From Olsenella intestinalis (lineage in GTDB: Bacteria; Actinomycetota; Coriobacteriia; Coriobacteriales; Atopobiaceae), in NCBI RefSeq assembly GCF_023276655.1, contig NZ_JALGRK010000002.1, positions 372,001 to 436,000 on the forward strand: a stretch of DNA of 64,000 nucleotides. The letters are read 5' to 3'. Numbering within the stretch: the first letter of the stretch is position 1; each line of letters opens with the position of its first letter. The position numbers were made by a program, and so were the translations under genes. Under the pieces are notes generated by a model that was not told where the DNA came from, ran no database searches, and worked only from the letters and a program-made list of their open reading frames with translations. Positions 57,126 to 64,000 of this stretch are shown here, piece by piece.

Positions 57126-58246
57126 GCGCATGCGAGATGGAGGGTGAGGCCCGAGCGCACGAGGTGGTGGCGGTCCACACCCCGTCCCGGTCCTACGACG
57201 TCCACGTGGGCGTCGGCATCATCGACGAGGTGGGGCAGCTCACGCGCGCGGCATGCGGCGGCGAGCGCGCCTGCGTCATCTCCGACGACAACGTGGCGCC
57301 CCTCTACGCCAACGCCGTGGCCGAGTCGCTGGCCGAGGCCGGCTACGAGACGTCGCTGCAGGTCTTCCCCGCGGGCGAGGCCAACAAGAACATCGAGACG
57401 CTCTCGGGCCTGCTCGAGGGCCTGGCCGCGGCCGAGCTCACGCGCAACGACGTCGTCGTGGCCGTGGGCGGCGGCGTCACCGGCGACATGGCGGGCCTGG
57501 CCGCGGCGCTCTACCTCAGGGGCTGCCAGGTCGTCCAGGTCCCGACGTCGCTGCTCGCGATGGTCGACTCCTCGGTCGGCGGCAAGACCGCCATCGACCT
57601 GGCCGCCGGCAAGAACCTGGCGGGCGCCTTCTTCCAGCCGTCGCTCGTGGTGGCCGACGTCGACTGCCTCGACACGCTCGCGCCCGAGCAGCTCGCCGAC
57701 TCCTGCGGCGAGGTCATCAAGCACGCCGTCCTGTCGGGCCCCGAGCTCTTCGGCGACCTCGTCTCCCACCCCATCGTGGCCGAGTCGCGCGACAGCGAGG
57801 CCCTCGTGCGCCTCGTCGCACAGAACGTGCGCGTCAAGCGCGACGTGGTCGACGCCGACGAGCGCGAGGCGGGACTTCGCCAGACCCTCAACCTCGGCCA
57901 CACGATCGGCCACGCCATCGAGGCCGCCAGCGACTTCTCGCTCGGCCACGGCTCCTGCGTGGCCGCCGGCCTCTGCTGCATGGCGCGCGCCGCGGCGAGC
58001 CGCGGCTGGAGCAGCGTCGAGGTCGCGCGCGTCATCGAGGACGCGTGCCTGGCCCACGGCCTTCCCGCCGACACCGACCTCGACCACGAGACGATCGTCT
58101 CCTTCGCCGCGCACGACAAGAAGCGCCACGGCGACACCATCAACATCGTGGTGCCCGTGGCCATCGGTTCCGCAACCATCCGCACCGTCACGCTCGCCGA
58201 GTTCGAGGAGCTCGTGCGCCAGGGGTGCGGCACGCTCACAAGGTAG
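57122..58246 (+). CDS. aroB: 3-dehydroquinate synthase
   Basis: A 374-residue AroB, the NAD- and metal-dependent second step of the shikimate pathway. VVAVGGGVTGDMAGLAAALY, VDSSVGGKTAIDLAAGKN and the metal-binding LNLGHTIGHAIE are present. Its ATG overlaps the tyrA stop (ATGA). The first ~15 residues are poorly conserved. Confidence 0.96.
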   Translation: MSACEMEGEARAHEVVAVHTPSRSYDVHVGVGIIDEVGQLTRAACGGERACVISDDNVAPLYANAVAESLAEAGYETSLQVFPAGEANKNIETLSGLLEGLAAAELTRNDVVVAVGGGVTGDMAGLAAALYLRGCQVVQVPTSLLAMVDSSVGGKTAIDLAAGKNLAGAFFQPSLVVADVDCLDTLAPEQLADSCGEVIKHAVLSGPELFGDLVSHPIVAESRDSEALVRLVAQNVRVKRDVVDADEREAGLRQTLNLGHTIGHAIEAASDFSLGHGSCVAAGLCCMARAAASRGWSSVEVARVIEDACLAHGLPADTDLDHETIVSFAAHDKKRHGDTINIVVPVAIGSATIRTVTLAEFEELVRQGCGTLTR

Positions 58247-58249
58247 GAC

Positions 58250-59611
58250 ATGGACTACATCATCGAACCCAAGCCCCTCTCGGGCACCATCGACGCCATC
58301 GCGTCGAAGTCCGCGGCGCACCGCCTGCTGATCATGGCGGCGCTCGCGGACGCGACCTGCGACATCGACTGCGCCACGACCTCCAAGGACATCGACGCCA
58401 CCATCGCGTGCCTCGAGGCCCTCGGCGCGCGCATCGCCCGCACCAAGACCGGCTTCCGCGTGAGGCCCATCCCCCAGGGCGCACCGGCGGGCGGCGCCGA
58501 CGCACCCGCGACCGTGCCCACCCTCGACTGCGGCGAGTCCGGCTCGACCCTGCGCTTCATGCTGCCGGTCGTCTGCGCGCTCGGCCGCCCGGCACGACTC
58601 ATGGGCCACGGACGACTCGCCGAGCGCCCGCTCAGCCCCCTCTACGAGCAGCTCGTCGAGCATGGGGCCGTCCTCTCCCCCGCAGGCACCCTTCCCCTCG
58701 AGGTCTCCGGCACGCTCGCGGGCGGCACCTTCGAGCTCCCCGGCGACGTCTCCTCGCAGTACGTGAGCGGCCTGCTCATGGCCGCGGCCGCCCTGCGCGA
58801 CGACGTCACGGTCCTCGTGAGCGAGCCCGTCGAGTCGCGCGCCTACATCGACATGACCGTCTCCGCGCTCGCGGCCTTCGGCGTCACCGTCGAAGTCCGA
58901 GCGACCGAGAAGAGCGGCCATGCTCTTCTCGCCTACCGCGTCTCGGGAAGCGCACGCCCCGCGAGCGGCGGCGCCGTCAGCGTCGAGGGCGACTGGTCCA
59001 ACGCGGCCTTCTGGCTGAGCTCGGGCGCGTGCGGCGGCACGGTCGGCGTGCGCGGGCTCGACCTCGCGAGCGGCCAGGGCGACCGCGCGTGCCTCGCGGC
59101 CCTCGCGGCCTTCGGCGCGCGCGTCTCCACGGGCGCGGGCGTAGCGAGCGTCACCCACGACGGCCTCCGCGGCCGCACGATCGAGGCGTCGGGCATTCCC
59201 GACCTCGTGCCGCCGCTGGCCGGCGTCGCAGCGCTGTGCGAGGGGACCACGAGGATCGTCGGCGCGGCCCGCCTGCGCCTCAAGGAGTCCGACCGCCTCG
59301 AGACCGTGTGCGCGGCCCTCACGGCCATGGGCGCCGACGTCACCGTCGAGGACGACGGCCTCACGATCCGCGGCCGCGGCACCCTTGCGGGAGGCGAGGT
59401 CGACGCCGCGAACGACCACCGCATCGCCATGATGGCCGCCATCTGCGGCGCCCACGCGACGGGCCCCACGACCATCCACGGCGCCGAATGCGTCCAGAAG
59501 TCCTACCCCGCGTTCTTCGACGACTTCCGCGCCCTCGGCGGCATCGCGCGCCCGGCGCCGGACGCCGCAGGCGCCGCGAACGACACGACTACCAGCGAAA
59601 GCGAGGCATAG
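58250..59611 (+). CDS. aroA: EPSP synthase
   Basis: A 453-residue 5-enolpyruvylshikimate-3-phosphate synthase that uses PEP. DCGESGSTLRFMLPVV near residue 90, GDVSSQYVSGLLMAAA and RLKESDRLETVCAAL are diagnostic. The N-terminal SKSAAHRLLIMAALA segment contains the shikimate-binding Lys. Two decamers in opposite orientation, six bases apart (58906-58931), form a perfect 10-bp inverted repeat inside the coding region. Confidence 0.96.
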   Translation: MDYIIEPKPLSGTIDAIASKSAAHRLLIMAALADATCDIDCATTSKDIDATIACLEALGARIARTKTGFRVRPIPQGAPAGGADAPATVPTLDCGESGSTLRFMLPVVCALGRPARLMGHGRLAERPLSPLYEQLVEHGAVLSPAGTLPLEVSGTLAGGTFELPGDVSSQYVSGLLMAAAALRDDVTVLVSEPVESRAYIDMTVSALAAFGVTVEVRATEKSGHALLAYRVSGSARPASGGAVSVEGDWSNAAFWLSSGACGGTVGVRGLDLASGQGDRACLAALAAFGARVSTGAGVASVTHDGLRGRTIEASGIPDLVPPLAGVAALCEGTTRIVGAARLRLKESDRLETVCAALTAMGADVTVEDDGLTIRGRGTLAGGEVDAANDHRIAMMAAICGAHATGPTTIHGAECVQKSYPAFFDDFRALGGIARPAPDAAGAANDTTTSESEA

Positions 59612-59612
59612 G

Positions 59613-60758
59613 ATGCCCTCAAGCATCGGCGACACCCTGCGCGTCAGCGTGTTCGGACAGTCACACTCCGAGGCCATCGGCTGCGTGGTCGAGGGCCTGC
59701 CCTCGGGCCTGCCCGTCGACATGGGGCGCCTTGGCGCCTTCATGGCGAGAAGAGCGCCCGGCCAGGGCCCCTGGGCCACCGCCCGCCGCGAGGCCGACCA
59801 GCCCCGCATCCTGAGCGGCCTCAACGGCCGCGGCGAGACCTGCGGGGCGCCGCTGTGCGCCGTGATCTCGAACACCGACACGCGCCCCGGCGACTACGAC
59901 AACGTGCGCGCCGTGCCGCGCCCGGGTCACGCCGACCTCGCGGCCTGGGCCAAGTGGCACGGCAACCAGGACCCGTCGGGCGGCGGGCACTTCTCCGGGC
60001 GCCTCACGGCGCCGCTCTGCGTGGCGGGCGGCATCGCCCTGCAGGAGCTCGAGCGACGTGGCGTGCGCGTGAGGGCGCACCTCCTCGAGGTCGCGGGCGT
60101 GGCGGACGAGGCGTTCGCGGCCCTGGACTGCTCCAAGGAGTCACGCGCGCTCCTCTCGGCACAGATGGAGGCGCTCGAGGGCAAGGACGGCCCCGCCGTC
60201 ATCGACGACGACGCGAGGGACGCCATGCTCGCGGCCATAGACGAGGCGCGCCGCGAGGGCGACTCGGTGGGCGGCGTGATCGAGTGCATCGCGTGCGGGC
60301 TTCCCGCCGGCATCGGCTCGCCCATGTTCGACGGGCTGGAGAACGCGCTCGCGCGGATGGCGTTCGCGATCCCGGCCGTGAAGGGCGTCGAGTTCGGGCG
60401 CGGCTTCGAGGCGGCGCGGCTGCGCGGCAGCGAGAACAACGACCCCATTCGCGTGCGCGATGGGCGCGCCGCGTGCGAGACCAACAACGCGGGCGGCATC
60501 CTGGGCGGCATCTCGACCGGGGAGCCCGTGCTCATGCGCATCGCCGTCAAGCCGACGCCGAGCATCGCGCGGCAGCAGCGCTCCGTCGACCTGCGCGAGA
60601 TGCGCGACGAGGCGCTCGAGATCCGCGGCCGGCACGACCCGTGCATCGCGCCGCGCGCCGTGCCCGTGGCCGAGGCCGTGATGGCACTGGCGCTGCTCGA
60701 CGCGTGGCTCACGAACCCCGCGGAGGGCCGTGGGGCGGACGACGGACGGGAGGCGTAG
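59613..60758 (+). CDS. aroC: Chorismate synthase
   Basis: A 381-residue FMN-dependent enzyme making chorismate. FGQSHSEAIGCVVEGLPSG, RPGHADLAAWAKWHG, SGRLTAPLCVAGGIA and the C-terminal RHDPCIAPRAVPVAEA are family motifs. The ATG follows the aroA stop by one base. The decamer at 59747-59756 is read as Ala-Arg-Arg-Ala using two AGA codons. Confidence 0.96.
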   Translation: MPSSIGDTLRVSVFGQSHSEAIGCVVEGLPSGLPVDMGRLGAFMARRAPGQGPWATARREADQPRILSGLNGRGETCGAPLCAVISNTDTRPGDYDNVRAVPRPGHADLAAWAKWHGNQDPSGGGHFSGRLTAPLCVAGGIALQELERRGVRVRAHLLEVAGVADEAFAALDCSKESRALLSAQMEALEGKDGPAVIDDDARDAMLAAIDEARREGDSVGGVIECIACGLPAGIGSPMFDGLENALARMAFAIPAVKGVEFGRGFEAARLRGSENNDPIRVRDGRAACETNNAGGILGGISTGEPVLMRIAVKPTPSIARQQRSVDLREMRDEALEIRGRHDPCIAPRAVPVAEAVMALALLDAWLTNPAEGRGADDGREA

Positions 60759-60759
60759 C

Positions 60760-61905
60760 ATGAGCGAGCTTGACGAGATCAGGCGTGACATAGACCGGAT
60801 CGACAACCAGATCGTGGAGCTGTTCCTCGAGCGCATGGCGTGCGCGGAGCGGGTTGCCGACTACAAGGCGGCCCGCGGGCTTCCCGTGCTGGACCGCAGC
60901 CGCGAGCGCGCTCTTCTCGCCCAGCGCGCGGGACAGGTCCCGCCCGAGATGCGCACCTACGTGGAGGTGCTGTTCCAGCTGCTCATGGAGGCGTCGCGCA
61001 ACCGCCAGGGCGAGCGCGTGGGCCGCACGAGCGAGGTCGCCGAGGCGATCGGCGCGGCGCTCGCGGAGTCGCCGGCGACGTTCCCGCGCGAGGCGTTCGT
61101 GGCGTGCCAGGGCGTCGAGGGCGCCTACCAGCAGATCGCGACCGACCGCATGTTCCGCCACGCGCAGATCAGCTACCTCGACTCGTTCGAGGCGGTCTTT
61201 CGCGCCGTCGAGGAGGGGCTCTGCGAGTACGGCGTCGTGCCGATCGAGAACAGCACCGCCGGCTCGGTCACGCGCGTGTTCGACCTCATGATGGACCACA
61301 GCTTCCACATCGTGCGCACGTGCCGCCTCAAGATCGACCACAACCTGCTCGCGCTGCCGGGTGCCACGCTCGAGGGCATCCGCCACGTCTACAGCCACGA
61401 GCAGGCCATCAACCAGTGCGGCGAGTACCTGCGCTCCATGGGCGACGTCCAGGTCCACGTGTGCGAGAACACGGCCGTGGCCTCGAAGATGGTCGCCGAG
61501 GGCGGACGCAGCGACGTGGCCGCGCTCGCGTCGCTGCCCTGCGCCGACATCTACGACCTCGTGCCGCTCGCGAAGAGCGTCCAGGACCGCGGCAACAACT
61601 ACACGCGCTTCGCCTGCATCGCGAAGCAGCTCACGATCTTCGCGGGCGCCACGCGCAGCAGCCTCATGCTGACGCTCCCGCACGAGCCCGGCTCGCTCTA
61701 CAAGGTCCTCGCCAAGTTCTTCGAGCTCGACATCAACATCGTCAAGCTCGAGAGCCGCCCCATCCCCGAGCGCGACTTCGAGTTCATGTTCTACTTCGAC
61801 GTGGACTGCCCGGCGGCTTCGCCCGAGTTCCGCACGCTGATCTCGTCGCTCGGTGACGTGTGCGACGAGTTCCGCTACCTCGGCAGCTACGCGGAGGTGG
61901 TCTAG
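60760..61905 (+). CDS. pheA: Chorismate mutase-prephenate dehydratase fusion
   Basis: A 381-residue bifunctional P-protein. Residues 1-~85 are an AroQ-type chorismate mutase (SELDEIRRDIDRIDNQIVEL). Residues ~105-285 are prephenate dehydratase (VEGAYQQIA, VPIENSTAGSV, NNYTRFACIA). Residues ~295-375 are an ACT domain with the Phe-binding LPHEPGSLYKVLAKF and ESRPI motifs. The ACT domain predicts feedback inhibition by phenylalanine. ATG 60760 follows the aroC stop by one base. Confidence 0.95.
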   Translation: MSELDEIRRDIDRIDNQIVELFLERMACAERVADYKAARGLPVLDRSRERALLAQRAGQVPPEMRTYVEVLFQLLMEASRNRQGERVGRTSEVAEAIGAALAESPATFPREAFVACQGVEGAYQQIATDRMFRHAQISYLDSFEAVFRAVEEGLCEYGVVPIENSTAGSVTRVFDLMMDHSFHIVRTCRLKIDHNLLALPGATLEGIRHVYSHEQAINQCGEYLRSMGDVQVHVCENTAVASKMVAEGGRSDVAALASLPCADIYDLVPLAKSVQDRGNNYTRFACIAKQLTIFAGATRSSLMLTLPHEPGSLYKVLAKFFELDINIVKLESRPIPERDFEFMFYFDVDCPAASPEFRTLISSLGDVCDEFRYLGSYAEVV

Positions 61906-63204
61906 GTGGCGACGGAGGGCGAGCGAGACGCGACCCCCTTCGGCCTGCTGGGCAGGAAGCTCGGCCACAGCTGGTCGCCGCAGATTCACGCGGCGCTCGG
62001 GAGCTGGCCGTACCGCCTCGTCGAGCTCGAGCCCGACGAGGTCGAGCCCTTCGTGCGCGGGCGCGAGGATTGGCAGGGGCTCAACGTCACGATTCCCTAC
62101 AAGGCCGAGGCCGCGCGCCTCGCCGACGCGCGCTCCGAGCGCGTGCGCCGCCTGGGCGTCGCGAACACGCTGGTCAGGCGCAAGGACGGCACGATCTTCG
62201 CCGACAACACCGATGTGCTGGGGTTCTCGTGGCTGCTCGAGGACTTCTGCCGGCGCGAGCTCGGCGCAAGCGCGCGCGAGGCGCTGGGCGGCCGCGAGGC
62301 CATCGTGCTGGGCTCGGGCGGCGCGAGCCGCGCCGTGGTGCCCGTGCTGAGAGACGCCGGGTGTCGCACGAGCGTCATCTCGCGCACCGGCGAGGACACC
62401 TATAAGACCCTGCTCGAGCGCCACGCAGACACCGCGCTCGTGGTCAACACCACGCCCGTGGGAACCTACCCCGACTGCCCCGCCTCTCCCCTCAAGCCCG
62501 GCGTCCTCGAGCGCATAGGGTCGCTCGCGGGCGTGGTCGACGTGGTCTACAACCCCGAGCGCACGGGCATCTGCCTTGAGGCCGAGAGGCTCCACATCCC
62601 CTCGCAGTCGGGACTCGGCATGCTCGTCTCGCAGGCGTACTTTGCCAGCCAGCTTTTCCAGGGCAGGAGCCTGCCCTCGCATCTCGTGGGCGACATCTGC
62701 CAAGACATCGCCCACAAGAGCCGCAACATCGCGCTCATCGGCATGCCCGGCGTGGGCAAGACCACGACGGGCCGCCAGCTCGCGCGCATCGAGAACCGGC
62801 CGTTCGTCGACCTCGACGACGCCTTCGAGATCGCGCACGGCATGAGCGCCGCCGAGTGCATCGAGCGGCGCGGCGAGGAGGAGTTCCGCCGCCTCGAGAC
62901 CGCGGCCTGCGCCGACTGGTGCTCGCGCTCGGGGCTCGTGGTGTCGTGCGGCGGGGGCATCGTCACCAGGCCCGAGAACTACGCTCTTCTCCACCAGAAC
63001 GCGACCATCGTGATGCTCGAGCGCCCCATCGAGGAGCTCTCGCAGAGGGGGCGTCCGCTCTCGCAGGACCGCGGCGTCGAGGAGCTCGCGCGACAGCGCA
63101 TGCATCTCTACCAACAGTGGGCTGACCTGCGGATTCAATGTACGGGAAGCCCCCAGGGTGACGCACGTGAAATCCTGGCCGCGCTGGGGAGGCCCGTGGC
63201 GTAG
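61906..63204 (+). CDS. aroE: Shikimate dehydrogenase-shikimate kinase fusion
   Basis: A 432-residue bifunctional protein. Residues ~1-265 are shikimate dehydrogenase (LGRKLGHSWSPQIHAALG, NVTIPYK, NTDVLGF, NADPH loop LGSGGASRA, VNTTPVGTYP). Residues ~275-430 are shikimate kinase (P-loop GMPGVGKTT, FVDLDDAFEI, CGGGIVTR, RPLSQDRGVEEL). There is no stop, frameshift or start signal between them. GTG 61906 follows the pheA stop directly. The fusion joins consecutive steps: 3-dehydroshikimate to shikimate to shikimate-3-phosphate. Confidence 0.93.
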   Translation: MATEGERDATPFGLLGRKLGHSWSPQIHAALGSWPYRLVELEPDEVEPFVRGREDWQGLNVTIPYKAEAARLADARSERVRRLGVANTLVRRKDGTIFADNTDVLGFSWLLEDFCRRELGASAREALGGREAIVLGSGGASRAVVPVLRDAGCRTSVISRTGEDTYKTLLERHADTALVVNTTPVGTYPDCPASPLKPGVLERIGSLAGVVDVVYNPERTGICLEAERLHIPSQSGLGMLVSQAYFASQLFQGRSLPSHLVGDICQDIAHKSRNIALIGMPGVGKTTTGRQLARIENRPFVDLDDAFEIAHGMSAAECIERRGEEEFRRLETAACADWCSRSGLVVSCGGGIVTRPENYALLHQNATIVMLERPIEELSQRGRPLSQDRGVEELARQRMHLYQQWADLRIQCTGSPQGDAREILAALGRPVA

Positions 63205-63285
63205 GCGTCTTCCACGCTCGCCCCGCGACACGCTACGCACACCGTTTTCACTATGGTTTTCGCAACGCGTCGGACGGTGCGACCC

Positions 63286-63291
63286 TATACT
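63286..63291 (+). promoter_or_regulatory. -10 candidate for the EIIB-dehydroquinase gene
   Basis: TATACT matches the -10 consensus at five of six positions within the ~150-base gap after aroE. No -35 at normal spacing is clear. A 6-bp hairpin (GGGCGC and GCGCCC, 63312-63327) follows. The gene may therefore be transcribed separately from, or in addition to, the aro operon. Confidence 0.4.
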
Positions 63292-63354
63292 TGCAAAGGT
63301 TTGATTGCGATGGGCGCGCGTGCGCCCCACGAAGGAATTGGAGTCCGTCGAGAC

Positions 63355-64000
63355 ATGGGTGTGAACGAAGCTGCAGCGGAGGTACTCAGGAGCGTCGGAG
63401 GCAAGCGCAACGTTCTGGCCAACTCGCTCTGCATGACGAGGCTACGCATCAGGGTCGCGAACCCCACCATCGTCGACAAGCAGGCTCTCAATTCCATCGA
63501 GGGCGTGCTCGGCACCACCACCCGTGGCGCGGACGGGTTCGAGGTCGTCTTCGGTCCCCGCGTCGTCGCGGACGTGTTCGAGTCCTTCGCCGGCCTCACG
63601 GGGCTTCCGCCGACCATCGAGGCGGCCCTTCCCGTCACGAGCTTCTCCCCCTCCCGCCTGAGCGTGCAGATCACCTCGCAGGGCGGCCAGGTCGCCTCTG
63701 CCGCCGACATGGCGAGCACCCTCGACGACTTCGACGACGACGAGGACGCCCCCGAGGCACCCGCCCCGGCCGACGACGACGCCGCGGAGTCCGACGCGAG
63801 CGAGCTCGAGCGCATGCTGCTCGGCGGCGAGGACGACTTCGAGGACGAGGCCGACGACCTCGACGACGAGGACGAGGACGGCCTGAGGCTGCTCGTCATC
63901 AACGGCCCCAACATCAACATGCTCGGCGTGCGCGAGCCCGACGTCTACGGCAAGCAGGACTTCTCGGCGCTGCTCGAGCTCTGCAAGCAGGTCGCGTCCA
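63355..64000 (+). CDS. aroQ: PTS EIIB-like domain fused to type II 3-dehydroquinate dehydratase (C-terminus outside window)
   Basis: 215 codons are visible and the frame is open at the right edge. Residues 1-~75 resemble a glucose-type PTS EIIB domain (EVLRSVGGKRNV, then NSLCMTRLRIRV with the phospho-Cys at residue 26, and EGVLGTTT). A Ser/Asp/Glu-rich linker of ~100 residues follows. From residue ~182 the type II dehydroquinase begins: LLVINGPNINMLGVREPDVYG, with the catalytic Tyr and the Asn-rich loop. AroQ would supply the 3-dehydroquinate to 3-dehydroshikimate step missing from the operon upstream. ATG 63310 is an in-frame alternative start with AAAGG upstream. No PTS permease is nearby. 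A role for the EIIB domain (phosphorylation-responsive control of the enzyme) is inference only. Confidence 0.88.
   Translation, partial: MGVNEAAAEVLRSVGGKRNVLANSLCMTRLRIRVANPTIVDKQALNSIEGVLGTTTRGADGFEVVFGPRVVADVFESFAGLTGLPPTIEAALPVTSFSPSRLSVQITSQGGQVASAADMASTLDDFDDDEDAPEAPAPADDDAAESDASELERMLLGGEDDFEDEADDLDDEDEDGLRLLVINGPNINMLGVREPDVYGKQDFSALLELCKQVAS

Overview
The window is high-GC, gene-dense actinobacterial chromosome. It most likely comes from a member of the Coriobacteriia, close to Olsenella/Atopobium. That placement is an inference from base composition, the mix of ATG, GTG and TTG starts, a heterotetramer-type GlyQ/GlyS, a type I-beta DAHP synthase and very large InlB-repeat surface proteins. 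I see no phage, insertion sequence, rRNA or CRISPR array. One tRNA gene is present.

Layout. 1-1470 holds the start of a secreted surface protein that runs off the left edge. 1622-9259 (minus) carries a dGTPase-like HD protein, pyruvate phosphate dikinase next to a half-length dikinase-regulator-like protein, and GlyS/GlyQ. 9390-11976 (minus) is the rpsP-khpA-rimM-trmD-lepB ribosome-maturation operon. 12212-14150 (plus) is an OmpR-type two-component pair. 14432-25993 (minus) is one 3,853-residue wall-anchored adhesin. dinB (plus) then converges on the obg-proB-nadD-yqeK-rsfS operon (minus). 32199-35567 (minus) is an ECF transporter operon headed by a tryptophan leader peptide, lying between obg and rplU-rpmA. 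36531-39114 holds the radical SAM/DUF2344 pair. 39111-48074 has a DUF697 protein, the rod-shape genes mreB-mreC-mreD-mrdA-rodA, a TPR membrane protein and a cyclophilin. 48407-54471 has a zinc-ribbon membrane protein, aconitase and a P-type ATPase. A head-to-head repeat array, tRNA-Arg(CCG) and a plus-strand aromatic amino-acid operon (55231 to the right edge) follow.

How the genes work together. The right end encodes every step from erythrose-4-P and PEP to chorismate, and on to the phenylalanine and tyrosine precursors. Several steps are fused: chorismate mutase with prephenate dehydratase, shikimate dehydrogenase with shikimate kinase, and, most unusually, a PTS EIIB-like domain with type II dehydroquinase. 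The ECF cassette is probably a tryptophan importer. Its leader encodes a peptide with three consecutive Trp codons, a 12-bp terminator and a 13-bp competing antiterminator.

Two DNA-level signals are not explained by genes. The decamer GCTCTTCTCG (or its complement) occurs 31 times, in all six codon phases and at several gene 3' ends, and resembles a DNA-uptake-type sequence. It is part of a dispersed hairpin element found between genes. It is absent from almost all of the giant adhesin gene. Separately, an intergenic array of about nine degenerate ~31-bp units, five direct followed by four inverted, lies upstream of the P-type ATPase gene.
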